The notes under the pieces are model-generated. The model worked only from the letters and a program-made list of their open reading frames with translations, searched no databases and was not told the origin of the DNA. This document shows, piece after piece, positions 54,542-63,992 of a stretch of 64,000 nt of DNA; position 1 is the stretch's first letter, and the number at the start of each line of letters is the position of its first letter. The translations under genes and the position numbers were made by a program. The DNA is from Pseudomonadota bacterium (GTDB lineage Bacteria > Pseudomonadota > Gammaproteobacteria > Burkholderiales > JABEVD01): contig JAJZTQ010000015.1 in assembly GCA_021848825.1 (NCBI GenBank), positions 1 to 64,000 of the forward strand, in the 5' to 3' direction.

Positions 54542-55045
54542 TCAGGCAATCGCCCGATCGATGATTGCATCCGCTTCATCCGGCGCATCCTGGATCTCCG
54601 CGTGCTTCACCCAGGCATTCCCGCTTTTCACTTCGAAGATCACATGCCTGTGCCCGGTCCCGCCAAGATATTCCGAAACGCAGTTGAAACCGTGCAGCGA
54701 CACGAGCTTTCGCGCCATTCTGATGTTGCTCAGCCCGACCTGGTGCTCTCCGGAGCATTGCCTCGGGAACATGTTCCCCCCGCCGAACAGCTTGACCTGG
54801 AATTCCCTGTGGGAAACGCCGGCATCCCTGATCTAGTTCATCAGCATGGCGATTGCCTCGTCTCCATAGCGGCCGTCCAGTTTCCTGGACTCCCCCGATC
54901 GGTTCGGCAGCATGTAATGGCACATCCCGCCCAGAAGCGGGCGGGGATGCCAGAAAGTCAGGGAAACGCAGGATCAGAGCACGGTCCTGATGCAGGTTTT
55001 CCTGTCGCCGAAATAGAGTTCGCCCGGCTGAAGAAAGATGTCCAT
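54542..55045 (-). pseudogene. cheD: cheD pseudogene (two in-frame stop codons)
   Basis: A full CheD-like sequence can be read from the ATG at 55045 to the stop at 54542 without frameshift, but TGA interrupts it at 54974-54976 (codon 24) and TAG at 54833-54835 (codon 71). Recognisable parts are LQPGELYFGDRKTCIRTVL-stop-SCV (the stop replaces the Gly of the LGSC active site), GGMCHYMLP, LDGRYGDEAIAML, FGGGNMF and GLSNIRMARKLVSLHGF. CheD deamidates chemoreceptor glutamines. No other chemotaxis gene is nearby, which fits loss of a decayed or orphan copy. Confidence 0.85.
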
Positions 55046-55240
55046 AGCAAATACTCGCCATAAGCGTGTGAGAAGAAAGCACCGATAGCATAGATCCGTC
55101 CACTCGACGGGAACATCGGCGATCCCTTATTGTTTTGTGGGGATGCGCTCAACGGGATAGGAATTTTCCTATGCCGTCTTTGCCAGATGCAATCGATCGA
55201 TCTGCTGAATTCCAAGCATAATGCGCATAAAGGACAAGAC

Positions 55241-55432
55241 ATGAAATTCAAGAACGGATTCGAGGTCTTGATGGGCACAGGACATCCTGTGAAGCTGGCC
55301 GATTGGGCCCGGGATTACCCCGGTGTCCGCATAGGGAGCTTCGCAGATGCGGCCAAATTCGGTGAACTGGCTGTGCTCTCGGTGAAAGGTGCTGCCGCTT
55401 CCGAGGTGCTCGAACTTGCAGGCCCGAAATCT
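55241..55432 (+). pseudogene. Remnant of an F420/NADPH-type dehydrogenase
   Basis: About 64 codons after an AAAGGA site match the middle of the NADPH-dependent F420 reductase-like family: GFEVLMGTGHPVKLADW, then VRIGSFADAAKFGELAVLSVKGAA. The N-terminal Rossmann glycine motif is missing, and the similarity stops where the transketolase 3' end begins, so both ends are gone. The open frame continues past 55432 only through sequence antisense to transketolase. Neighbouring cheD is also broken, so 54.5-55.4 kb is a decay zone. Confidence 0.65.
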
Positions 55433-55445
55433 TCCTGCTCGATAC

Positions 55446-57434
55446 TCAGCGCATTTTCTTCGCCCTCTCTACGATATGCGAGACGGAAAAGCCGAAGTTT
55501 TGAAAATTGTCTCCGCCCTTGGCGGATGCGCCGAATCTCGACAGGCCTATTGACTCCGTCGCCCACTCGCACCAGCCGAAAGTCGATCCGGCCTCGACCG
55601 AAAGCTTTTTGGCCCCTCGAGGCAGGATTTCCTCCCTGTATCGCGGATCCTGCTGGCGAAACAGCTCCCAGCTCGGCATGCTCACGACCCTCGAATCTAG
55701 CCCTTCTTTCTCCAATTCATCCTTCGCAGCGAGTAGAAGATGAACTTCCGATCCGCTTCCCACCAAAATGATTTGAGGATGATTCTTTTCCTTCGAAAGC
55801 ACATAGGCCCCGCGCAGGAGGCCTTCCGCTCCAGCATATTTTTCCCTGTCCAGGATCGGCAGAGACTGGCGGCTCAAGACGAGCATGGTCGGTCCATCCC
55901 TTCTTTCCATTGCCGCGCGCCAGGCATAGGCAGTCTCGTTCGCATCCGCCGGCCTGATGATGCAGATATCGGGCATCGCGCGGAACGATGCGAGATGCTC
56001 GACCGGCTGATGGGTCGGCCCGTCCTCCCCGAGCCCTATCGAATCATGTGTCATCACGTAAATTACCGGAAGCCGCATCATCGCCGCCAGCCGTATTGCA
56101 GGCCTTGCATAATCCGTGAATATGAAAAAGCTTGACGCATAGGGCCTCAGCCCGCCGTGCAGCGCAATCCCCGAGGAAGCCGCGCACATGACATGCTCCC
56201 TTATTCCCCAGTGGATGTTCCTGTTCTGGTATTGGCCTTTCCCGAAATCCCCCGAATCTTTGATGACGGCAAGCGTGGAGGGAGCGAGATCGCCGCTGCC
56301 GCCGATGAGCCATGGAATCTTCGAAGAAAATCCGTCCAGCACGCGCTTCGATGCAGCTCTCGTCGCAATGCTTCCCTCGTCTGCAGAAAAACGGGGCATG
56401 GCGCAATCCCAGTCATCCGGGAGATCGCCTTTGAGGGCATCTTCGAATTCGCGCGCGAGATCCGGATGGGCCTTCCCAAAGGCCGAGCGCTTCTCCTGCC
56501 ACCGCTTCTCCAAATCTTCCCCCGTTTCAACCGCTTCCCTCATGTGATCCAGCACATCCTGGGGAACAAGAAACTTCGGATCTTGCGGCCAGCCGAAGAA
56601 TGACTTCGCCGCCGCCACTTCGCTTTCTCCCAGTGGGGAACCGTGCGCCTCTTTCGTGTCATGAGCATGGGGCGCCCCATAGGCGATATGGGAGCGGACG
56701 ATGATGAGGGTAGGCCTTTCCTTTTCTTCTTTTGCAGACGCCAGCGCGGCGCTCAATTTCTCTATGTCGTTTGCGGAATCTCCCAAATTCCGGACATGCC
56801 AGCCGTAAGCCTCGAAACGCTTGCTCACATCGTCCGATGTCGCAAGGCTGGTGTTCCCTTCTATCGTGATCCTGTTGTCGTCGTAGATCGCCGTGAGCTT
56901 CGACAGGCCCAAATGTCCGGCAAGCGATGCGCCCTCGTGGGATGCGCCTTCCATCAGATCCCCGTCGCTGCAGACGACATAGGTTCTGTGGTTCACGATA
57001 TCGAATCCTTCTCTATTGAAGCGCGCTGCAAGATGAGCTTCAGCGAGCGCCATCCCCACCGCATTCATGAATCCCTGGCCAAGCGGCCCGGTCGTGGTCT
57101 CTATTCCTGGCGCCTTTTCGGGGTGCCCCGGCGCTTTGCTCCCCCATTGCCTGAAATTCTTTATGTCTTCCAGGGAAAGGTCATAGCCTGTCAGGAAAAG
57201 GAGGGAATAGAGAAGCATGGAGGCATGCCCTGCAGAAAGAACGAATCTGTCGCGATCGAACCATTCCGGGTTTTTCGGATTGTGGCGAAGATGCCTCATC
57301 CAGAGCACGTAACCCATCGGCGCCAACGCCATCGGGGTTCCCGGATGGCCGGATTTTGCTTTTTCCACCGCATCCATGGAAAGCGCCCTGATTGCATTGA
57401 TCGAATGCCCGGCCTTGTCCACCAGAATGTCCAT
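55446..57434 (-). CDS. tkt: Transketolase
   Basis: 662 residues, full length. The thiamine diphosphate motif [18 protein letters not shown] (about 156-173) and the transketolase signatures [12 protein letters not shown] and [17 protein letters not shown] are present. It moves two-carbon units in the non-oxidative pentose-phosphate pathway or Calvin cycle. It starts at the ATG at 57434 with GGAGGAAG upstream. No Calvin-cycle or phosphoketolase genes are adjacent; transaldolase is 10 kb away. Confidence 0.97.
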   Translation of the reverse strand: MDILVDKAGHSINAIRALSMDAVEKAKSGHPGTPMALAPMGYVLWMRHLRHNPKNPEWFDRDRFVLSAGHASMLLYSLLFLTGYDLSLEDIKNFRQWGSKAPGHPEKAPGIETTTGPLGQGFMNAVGMALAEAHLAARFNREGFDIVNHRTYVVCSDGDLMEGASHEGASLAGHLGLSKLTAIYDDNRITIEGNTSLATSDDVSKRFEAYGWHVRNLGDSANDIEKLSAALASAKEEKERPTLIIVRSHIAYGAPHAHDTKEAHGSPLGESEVAAAKSFFGWPQDPKFLVPQDVLDHMREAVETGEDLEKRWQEKRSAFGKAHPDLAREFEDALKGDLPDDWDCAMPRFSADEGSIATRAASKRVLDGFSSKIPWLIGGSGDLAPSTLAVIKDSGDFGKGQYQNRNIHWGIREHVMCAASSGIALHGGLRPYASSFFIFTDYARPAIRLAAMMRLPVIYVMTHDSIGLGEDGPTHQPVEHLASFRAMPDICIIRPADANETAYAWRAAMERRDGPTMLVLSRQSLPILDREKYAGAEGLLRGAYVLSKEKNHPQIILVGSGSEVHLLLAAKDELEKEGLDSRVVSMPSWELFRQQDPRYREEILPRGAKKLSVEAGSTFGWCEWATESIGLSRFGASAKGGDNFQNFGFSVSHIVERAKKMR

Positions 57435-57552
57435 GAGCTTCCTCCTGCAAATGCTTCATTCTAGTATGCCCTGAGCGACCCGGATCAAGCCGGGAATCCG
57501 GCGCGACGGAGTTTGTCCGCATCCGAATCATCTCAACGACTGCCCGATCCCG

Positions 57553-58587
57553 TCAGGCGGCATCGCCTGTCCAGTTCCGCGCCAGGTCGAACCCCACTGC
57601 GAGCAAAGTCGGCCCCAGGAAGACGCCGACGAATCCGAACGCAGCCAGACCGCCCAGCACGCCGAACAGAACCAGGATGAAAGGCAGATTGCTGCCCCGG
57701 CTGATCAGCATAGGCTTCACCACATTGTCCACGCCGCTTATCAGCATCCCCCACAGCAGCATGAATATTCCCCATCCATCGCTGCCCTGATAGAACAGCC
57801 AGATGGCCACGCCCCCCCATATCAGTGGCGGCCCGACGGGGAGCAGTGAAAGGATCGCCGTCGCGACACCGAGCAGCAGCGCCGCCGGCACGCCCGCGAT
57901 GAGAAATCCGACCGCGGCGACGGAACCCTGGGCCAGCGCGGTCCCCAACAGGCCGTACATGACGCCGCGTATCGTGTTGTCGACGGTATCCAGGATCTTT
58001 GGAGCCTGTTCACCGCCCATGCGGATCACCGCCCTGTCGAGAAAGCGCATCAGGGCTTCGCCGTCCCGATAGATGAAGAAGCTGATGAATGCGGCCAGGC
58101 TCATTTCCAGCACCCCACGCCCGAGCATGATTCCTCCCGCAAGCAGGAAACGCCTGGCTGGCTCCAGCAGGCGCTTCACCAGTGCATCCATTTCCTCGCG
58201 GCTGGAGGCGACTCTCGCCCAATACTCGGCGAGAGACTGACCGAATATCGGCAATTCCTTCAGCCAGTGCGGAGGAGCAGGCGGGCCTGCTTCAACGGCC
58301 CATTTGATCTCGTTGTAGAAAGCGGTGATGTTGTCGCTGAGGTTGTAAACCGAGATCGCCAGGGGCAAAATCAGCACCAGCACCAGTGACAGCGTCATGG
58401 TGAGCGCGGCAGCATTTTGTCTTCCCTTCATGCTGCGAAGCAGCCGGACATAGAGCGGCCATGTCGAGATGCACACCACGGCGGCGAGCATCGCCGCGGC
58501 CAGAAAGGGCCTCAGCACCAGAAAACATCCGGCCACCAGAATGAAAACTACCGCAAGCCGGGTCGCCTGTTCGAACCGTTTTTCCAA
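57553..58587 (-). CDS. AI-2E-family (PerM/YdiK-like) membrane protein
   Basis: 344 residues with about eight hydrophobic segments, including RLAVVFILVAGCFLVLRPFL near the N-terminus and a C-terminal GVLGGLAAFGFVGVFLGPTLLAV block, typical of the AI-2E transporter family. Members export autoinducer-2 or act as Na+/H+ antiporters; neither can be chosen here. It is followed on the same strand by transketolase 118 bases away. Confidence 0.92.
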   Translation of the reverse strand: MEKRFEQATRLAVVFILVAGCFLVLRPFLAAAMLAAVVCISTWPLYVRLLRSMKGRQNAAALTMTLSLVLVLILPLAISVYNLSDNITAFYNEIKWAVEAGPPAPPHWLKELPIFGQSLAEYWARVASSREEMDALVKRLLEPARRFLLAGGIMLGRGVLEMSLAAFISFFIYRDGEALMRFLDRAVIRMGGEQAPKILDTVDNTIRGVMYGLLGTALAQGSVAAVGFLIAGVPAALLLGVATAILSLLPVGPPLIWGGVAIWLFYQGSDGWGIFMLLWGMLISGVDNVVKPMLISRGSNLPFILVLFGVLGGLAAFGFVGVFLGPTLLAVGFDLARNWTGDAA

Positions 58588-58668
58588 GTGATTGCGCCTT
58601 TTTCAGACTGCCGCTTCCTTTCAGGTCACGGCACATGCAACATCATAGCACCCCTGCCCCGGTGCCCG

Positions 58669-59166
58669 TCACTTGATGCAACCGGATGCCCCGTGCCGGA
58701 AGATGTCGAACCCCTCGGCCTCCACTGGCGGCACGAAATGGCGCGTGATTTCTTCATACTCGGCTTCGCTAGGCGCAAAGGGATGCATGCCTTCGGCATT
58801 TCTTGCGCGCAGCCGCGCCCTGCAGATCTCGTCCGGCACATCCAGAAAATGCAGTTCGTGGGCGGCGCCTGCTTCCTCGAAGAGACTTCTTGCCCATTTC
58901 CGGCTGTTCAGGGTATTAGCCGGAAAGTCGAGGACGACTGATACGCCTGAAAGAAGCAACGCGCAGATGTGAGGAGTCAGCGCATTCCGGAGCCGCGCGG
59001 TGTATCGCGCGTAGTCTTCTATCGAGCTTATTTCTCCAGGGTAAAGGCGGGAAAGCCAGTCGTCCTCGTTGAAAAGGACCGCATTCCGGCCAGCGGCAAG
59101 GCTGCCGGCCAGCGTCGATTTTCCGGAAGCGATTTTTCCGCAAACGAGAAAGAGCACGGCCGGCAT
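58669..59166 (-). CDS. Small P-loop kinase (zeta-toxin/AAA-like)
   Basis: 165 residues from the ATG at 59166, which places the P-loop near the N-terminus as in homologues; an upstream ATG at 59217 gives 182 residues. Walker A is CGKIASGKSTLAGS, followed by NEDDWLSRLYPGE and a lid region DEICRARLRARNAEG. The fold is that of small-molecule or polynucleotide kinases used in repair and toxin systems. No antitoxin-like partner is adjacent, so a housekeeping phosphotransferase is more likely. The substrate is unknown. Confidence 0.8.
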   Translation of the reverse strand: MPAVLFLVCGKIASGKSTLAGSLAAGRNAVLFNEDDWLSRLYPGEISSIEDYARYTARLRNALTPHICALLLSGVSVVLDFPANTLNSRKWARSLFEEAGAAHELHFLDVPDEICRARLRARNAEGMHPFAPSEAEYEEITRHFVPPVEAEGFDIFRHGASGCIK

Positions 59167-59318
59167 TTTCCCCGATTCGATGCAGGAACTGTCGACAAAT
59201 TTTACACAACGACTCATTCGCTTTCATGGAGCTCACCGAGCAAACTGTTTTATTTGGAATAATTCCAGTTGGTTCGAATTTTGCTTGGCTTTTGCAGTTT
59301 GGAATACTTCTAGGGGAA

Positions 59319-59939
59319 ATGTCAGTGAAAGACCGCATGATCAAGAATAAAATGCTTTGGACCCTCCTGCTCGCAGGGTGCTTGAGCGCCGCCTCGCAAG
59401 CTCAGGCCGGCGTCTGCAACTACGACTACACCGTGAACATCGGTATCGATAGCAGCGCTTCTCTCCATGGCAACATTTGCACTACTACCCTCGGAACAGG
59501 TATCGCCGCTGCCGACATCGCTTCATGGAGCCTTTACCTCGTCGGCGGCCAGTATGGCAGCAGCACCTTCAATCCGACATGGAGCTCGGCGCAGGCCAAC
59601 AACAAGGTGACGCTGACGCTGAATCCGACCACCTACAGTCCGCTCAACGCAACATCGACTGGCCTGACCTGGAATTTTGCCGACCCCGGTTCGGGCAACT
59701 ACCAGTTCCTGACCTTCGAAAACACGAGCACCCTGGATTTCGTCTCCTTCAACAATTTCTATACTAGCGCTCCCATCACGGAAATGTCCTACGGGAACAC
59801 CAGCCTTTTCGCCACCTACGGAACAACGCAATCGGGAATCGTGACGGCAGGGCTCCCGCCCAGCATCGTGCCCGAACCGGGCACCCTGAGCCTTCTGGCC
59901 CTGCCGCTCGTCGCATTGATGAGAAGAAAGACTGTCTGA
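59319..59939 (+). CDS. PEP-CTERM secreted protein
   Basis: About 206 residues from the ATG at 59319, which has AGGGGAA just upstream; the ATG at 59337 is nearly as good. A signal peptide ends near ASQAQAG. The body is rich in Asn, Ser, Thr and Tyr with beta-strand-like alternation. The C-terminus is a compact PEP-CTERM signal: VPEPGTLSLL, hydrophobic residues, then MRRKTV. It is the third such protein in the window. Sorting depends on an exosortase outside it. Confidence 0.85.
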   Translation: MSVKDRMIKNKMLWTLLLAGCLSAASQAQAGVCNYDYTVNIGIDSSASLHGNICTTTLGTGIAAADIASWSLYLVGGQYGSSTFNPTWSSAQANNKVTLTLNPTTYSPLNATSTGLTWNFADPGSGNYQFLTFENTSTLDFVSFNNFYTSAPITEMSYGNTSLFATYGTTQSGIVTAGLPPSIVPEPGTLSLLALPLVALMRRKTV

Positions 59940-60136
59940 AGCGGCTTGCAGCAGAGAGGCGCGGCTTCCCGCGCTTCTTCATACTGGGCGCGGATGATCG
60001 CGCCGTCGACTGCCGATCAGGACCTCCCTGCGGCATCTGGTTGCCTCAAGGATGCGCCTCTGTTTTCCATATGACAATTGCGGGCCGATCTGTCTACAAT
60101 CGCTGAATCGGACAGTGTTTTTCAATGGAGACGAGC

Positions 60137-60604
60137 ATGGATGCAAGACCCCCGATTCCCCCCTTCACGGAAGAGACAGCGATCAGAAAGATCAGGCTTG
60201 CCGAAGACGCCTGGAACACAAGGGATCCGGACCGGGTCGCTTCGGTCTACACCGAAGACACAAGATGGCGCAATCGCGCCGAATTTCCGGAAGGGCGTGA
60301 GCAAGTGCGGGCATTCCTGAAGCGGAAATGGGCGAAAGAGCTCGACTACAGGCTGATCAAGGAACTGTGGGCATACACCGGAAACAGGATCGCCGTTCGC
60401 TTCGCCTACGAATGGCACGACGACTCCGGTCAATGGTTCCGCTCCTACGGGAACGAGAACTGGGAGTTCGATCAGAATGGGCTGATGATGCGCCGCTTCG
60501 CCAGCATCAACGACCTGCCGATCAAAGAATCGGAACGCAAGTTCTTCTGGGCCTTGGGACCCCGTCCGGCTGACCATCCCGGACTTGGCGAACTGGGTCT
60601 TTAG
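60137..60604 (+). CDS. DUF1348 (SnoaL/NTF2-fold) protein
   Basis: 155 residues from the ATG at 60137, with GGAG six bases upstream; an ATG at 60125 lies before that site. The sequence is a typical DUF1348 protein: [27 protein letters not shown] at the start and [22 protein letters not shown] in the middle. The NTF2-like cone fold can hold small ligands; no function is known. It is monocistronic. Confidence 0.92.
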   Translation: MDARPPIPPFTEETAIRKIRLAEDAWNTRDPDRVASVYTEDTRWRNRAEFPEGREQVRAFLKRKWAKELDYRLIKELWAYTGNRIAVRFAYEWHDDSGQWFRSYGNENWEFDQNGLMMRRFASINDLPIKESERKFFWALGPRPADHPGLGELGL

Positions 60605-60715
60605 GCGAAAGGAGTTCCTCGCGGCAGATTGTGTATTAAGTCCCCGAAATTCCCGGTCAAGGTACCACATTCGAAAATAATGGATCCGACCGCTGCAAAA
60701 AGGCGGCCTGAACGT

Positions 60716-61267
60716 TCAGAAAGGATTCCAGGTTTTTTTCCTCGTGTAGTGCATATAACCTACGCTTGCCCCCGCCCTGAGACCCACCCCCAGCCTGATC
60801 GGTGCCAGGATGATATCTCCGCTTTGCTGGTAGTTGATGCCGGCTCCGGCGACGTAATAGAGGCTCCCATCCACGCCCGGGAAACGCTGGAAAATCGCGT
60901 CCTTCGATGGAAGGTGGTAGACCAGGATGAAGACCTTGGAGGCATTTGCCCCGATATCGAACCCGATCGACGGGCCGGTCCAATTGACATGCTCGCTTCC
61001 TCCCTGCTTCATTACGAGCTCACCATCCCCATAGCGGAGCCCGATTCCTAAAGCGCCGCTCGCTTCCTCTCCCTTGATGTAGGCATTGGGCCTGCCCTTT
61101 TCCCTGAATGCTTTCTCGACGACTTTTGCGAGTCCTTCGGTGCTCTTTCCGAAAAAGTGGGTTGCCTCCGACAGGATGGTATTCTGGTCGTATGTGTCCT
61201 TGTCTGCTGCACGGGCAGGCAAAGAAAGAACGAAGAGCATAAAGACCATGCTTTTCAGGATCTGCAT
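60716..61267 (-). CDS. DUF1134 (EipA-like) exported protein
   Basis: 183 residues from the ATG at 61267 with GGAGGAAATC upstream. A signal peptide ends near ARAAD. The mature domain (FFGKSTEGLAKVVEKAFREKGRPNAYI, GEEASGALGIGLRYGDGEL, GFDIGANASKVFILVYHL) matches DUF1134. Family members such as EipA of Brucella act in the periplasm in envelope integrity. It is downstream of murI on the same strand by about 200 bases; the direct link is unproven. Confidence 0.88.
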   Translation of the reverse strand: MQILKSMVFMLFVLSLPARAADKDTYDQNTILSEATHFFGKSTEGLAKVVEKAFREKGRPNAYIKGEEASGALGIGLRYGDGELVMKQGGSEHVNWTGPSIGFDIGANASKVFILVYHLPSKDAIFQRFPGVDGSLYYVAGAGINYQQSGDIILAPIRLGVGLRAGASVGYMHYTRKKTWNPF

Positions 61268-61465
61268 GATTTCCTCCCATGAGTTCAAAATTCATGATAG
61301 CACCATCGTGGTTCAGGATGGGATCGCCACCCTGAACCGCGGATTTTGCATGGTGCGCCGGGAATTCGGCAATCCGCCGCGACCTTGAATGCGTGAGGCA
61401 AGAGCAGACCCATGAACCCGGATGCATCACTTCCGGGCCCGCACCTCAAAGCATCGCGCAGGGAA

Positions 61466-62266
61466 TCAGCGCAGCATGCCTATTTCGATGTCGCTCACGC
61501 CCCAGAGACGGGAAATGATGGGGGCCCCTTCATCCAGCGAACCGCTCACGCAAAAGCGCTCTGTGCCGATGCCGGACGCGGCCGAGAGCATCCCCTCCTT
61601 TTCGAGACGGCGCCGAACTTCGCGGGCCACCGCCGCGCTCGGATCGATGAGCGAAATGGCCGGGCCCGCAATTTCGCGGATCAGGGGTGCGAGAAAGGGA
61701 TAGTGGGTACAGCCGAGGACGATTACATCGGCGCCTCGGTCTAGCAGGCTGACCAGGTATTTTTCGAGCAGCCCCCTCGTCGCATCGCTTGAAAGTTCAG
61801 CCCTTTCGACCTGCTCGACGAGCCCGGTGCACGGCTGCACGAGGACTTCGACTTCCGAATCGAATCGCGAACGGAGGGTGGAGAACCGGTCGCTTGCGAG
61901 CGTCCCGCTCGTCGCGAGTATGCCGACGACCCCGGACCGGGTCATCTCGGCAGCAGGCTTCACTGCGGGCTCGATCCCGACGATGGGAACGGGAAAGCGG
62001 CTGCGCAGCGAGTGGATTGCCGCCGCAGTGGCCGTATTACACGCGACGACCACGGCCTTTGCGCCGTTGTCGAGGAGGAATTCGGTGATGGCGGTCGAGC
62101 GCCGCTCGATATATTCGACCGATTTCTCGCCATAAGGGACATGCGCCGAGTCCGCAACATAGAGCAGGTCTTCGCTTGGAAGCTCGCGGCGAATTTCCTT
62201 CAGGATCGAGAGGCCGCCCACCCCGGAATCGAAAACGCCTATCGGCCCGCCCGTTTTGTCCATCAT
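61466..62266 (-). CDS. murI: Glutamate racemase
   Basis: 266 residues. Family motifs: IGVFDSGVGGLSIL at the N-terminus, the two catalytic cysteines in VVACNTATAAAI (about 75) and VLGCTHYPFL (about 186), and the PYGEKS substrate segment. It makes D-glutamate for peptidoglycan. Two adjacent ATGs compete for the start. It belongs with the cell-wall enzymes of this window but not in one operon with mltB. Confidence 0.96.
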   Translation of the reverse strand: MMDKTGGPIGVFDSGVGGLSILKEIRRELPSEDLLYVADSAHVPYGEKSVEYIERRSTAITEFLLDNGAKAVVVACNTATAAAIHSLRSRFPVPIVGIEPAVKPAAEMTRSGVVGILATSGTLASDRFSTLRSRFDSEVEVLVQPCTGLVEQVERAELSSDATRGLLEKYLVSLLDRGADVIVLGCTHYPFLAPLIREIAGPAISLIDPSAAVAREVRRRLEKEGMLSAASGIGTERFCVSGSLDEGAPIISRLWGVSDIEIGMLR

Positions 62267-62505
62267 GTCTCAGGCCCGATCATTGCAGCGCCCTGGTTTC
62301 ATCCTTCAAAACGCGATAATAGCACCGAAGTCCTTCGGGATGGAGAGCAGAAAATCCTGACGGCGGACTTTGTATTGCGTTTCCCTTGAAAGGGGCCGCT
62401 ACCCTTTATTTGGAGAAGATCTTGGCGGGAAGCTCGGGGCGGATTTCTCTCAGCCACCCCGTTCCGGATGCATCGTTTCAAGACACGTCCCTCACCCTCT
62501 TTTCG

Positions 62506-62733
62506 TCATGACTTCCTTCGTTTTTCTCGCTCTTCCAAAAGTCGCGGCATGACTTCCTCAAAATACGCTTTCGCGTGCCCTTTATTTCTGATTTGCTCGA
62601 ATCTGGCCCGCACGGCGTCATGACCGTCCAATTCGATATGCGCTTTTCGCACCGTATAAAGAAACGCCTGGAGATTGCTGCCCTCGCGAATAGGCTCTTC
62701 ATCTCGCAAGCCTTTCGATATTTCGTCACTCAT
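62506..62733 (-). CDS. Hypothetical 75-residue helical protein
   Basis: Begins MSDEISKGLRDEEPI and ends with a charged helix. The ATG at 62733 overlaps the stop of the phosphoesterase gene (ATGA), so it is probably translated by coupling. It is rich in Glu, Lys and Arg, with no signal or membrane segment. No family is recognised. An upstream in-frame start exists at 62754, inside the phosphoesterase gene. A different frame over the same bases (ending 62478) looks less protein-like. Confidence 0.6.
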   Translation of the reverse strand: MSDEISKGLRDEEPIREGSNLQAFLYTVRKAHIELDGHDAVRARFEQIRNKGHAKAYFEEVMPRLLEEREKRRKS

Positions 62734-63992
62734 CCCGGAATCCTTTCCATGCAATCTTCCCTGCGTTCAGAAGTAATCAGGGAAAGTACATCGTTTGCGT
62801 TCTTGTCCCGATCGGTCAGCGGGGAAATGTCGAACAATCTCTCGATAGTAGCCAGAACGGAACTATGGTCATAACGGGTATGGTCCACTCCCTTCACGAC
62901 CCAGGGAGAAACGATGATTGCCGGAACCCTGACACCGTATACCGAAAAATCGAATCCGTGGGCATTCAAGGACGCGCCCGCCCCGTCATTTGGCGGTGGC
63001 GCCGCCTCGGGGCTGACTGAATCATAGAATCCGCCATGCTCGTCATAAGTAATGATCAACAGGCTCTTTTCCCACAGCGGCGAATTGCGCAGAGCGTTAT
63101 AGACCTTTGCCGCAAGCTGATCACCTCCATCGAAGCCATCCATTGGATGCTGTGAAGACCCATTCTCATACGTATCATTGATAATATCTCCATATGTCGG
63201 CTCAATGAACGTATACCGATAGGGGTATTCACCTTTCAAGTCGCCCTCAAGCTCCGAAAGATTGCGAATCTCGAAGAAGCTGATTCCTTTTAGCGAAGAT
63301 ACTTGAGGCACACGACCCGGGACGGGGCCCGTTTCATCGTGGTAAAGCCGATACTTGCCGCTTCCCAGCGCATCAAAAATTGATCCTTTGGGGTAAGTGA
63401 ATCCGCTGACCGATTCCCACTCCAAGAGATCTGCTTCGCTTGGGGAGTGATCAAGACCTGCTGAGGAAGCCCCGTGAATGAAATACCGGTTTGGCCATGT
63501 CGGCCCGGGCAAGGAGGAATGCCATGCGTCACACAACACAAACTCTGTTGCAAGCTGATACAGGGCGGGTGTCTGGTTCTTTGTATCGATGCCCCGCATA
63601 ATCAAATCGATTTCTTGCGAAGTCGGCAATCCAGTGTTTTCTGTTGTACTCGTTGCGTAATTCGCCGCGAAACCCGAATTATTGATCGGCGGGTACGGCT
63701 CCCCACGCTGGTAGGTCACGCCTTGACCGCAAAGCTGCTCTACCACGTCCTCAAATTCATGCCCCGGGTCGGTAGGCATTTGGCCAGGGGCATTGCCTTG
63801 AAAAGGATAGTCCGCGCCATTATAGGAGTTTACGTTTGACGGTGTCGCAGCTCGAATTCCAGGAATGCCCGATCGGGCAAACATGTGATCAAATGATCGA
63901 TTCTCCAGCATGAGGACAAACACGTGCTGAATTCTTGCACGAATAGCCGCCAGTGCTTGAGGACCCAGGGTTTTCTGTTCATTGTCAGCCAC
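62730..63992 (-). CDS. Phosphoesterase-family protein (phospholipase C / acid phosphatase type)
   Basis: 420 residues, apparently complete, starting from a GTG with GAGGTA at the window edge. Family PF04185 motifs: VLMLENRSFDHM near the start (about 30-41), LPGPTWPNRYFIHG (about 163-176), TYDEHGGFYD (about 316-325) and TRYDHSSVLATIERLF. Such enzymes hydrolyse phosphomonoesters or phospholipid headgroups and are often exported. No N-terminal signal is seen in the translated start, so export or the true start is uncertain. It is coupled to a 75-residue downstream gene. Confidence 0.9.
   Translation of the reverse strand: MADNEQKTLGPQALAAIRARIQHVFVLMLENRSFDHMFARSGIPGIRAATPSNVNSYNGADYPFQGNAPGQMPTDPGHEFEDVVEQLCGQGVTYQRGEPYPPINNSGFAANYATSTTENTGLPTSQEIDLIMRGIDTKNQTPALYQLATEFVLCDAWHSSLPGPTWPNRYFIHGASSAGLDHSPSEADLLEWESVSGFTYPKGSIFDALGSGKYRLYHDETGPVPGRVPQVSSLKGISFFEIRNLSELEGDLKGEYPYRYTFIEPTYGDIINDTYENGSSQHPMDGFDGGDQLAAKVYNALRNSPLWEKSLLIITYDEHGGFYDSVSPEAAPPPNDGAGASLNAHGFDFSVYGVRVPAIIVSPWVVKGVDHTRYDHSSVLATIERLFDISPLTDRDKNANDVLSLITSERREDCMERIPG

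Noticed and set aside
55446-55771. The long plus-strand continuation of the dehydrogenase remnant frame.
   Set aside because: It is antisense to the 3' end of transketolase and carries no dehydrogenase features; only 55241..55432 matches the family.
58669-59217. Zeta-toxin of a toxin-antitoxin pair.
   Set aside because: No antitoxin-like small gene is adjacent and the P-loop fold is shared with many housekeeping kinases.
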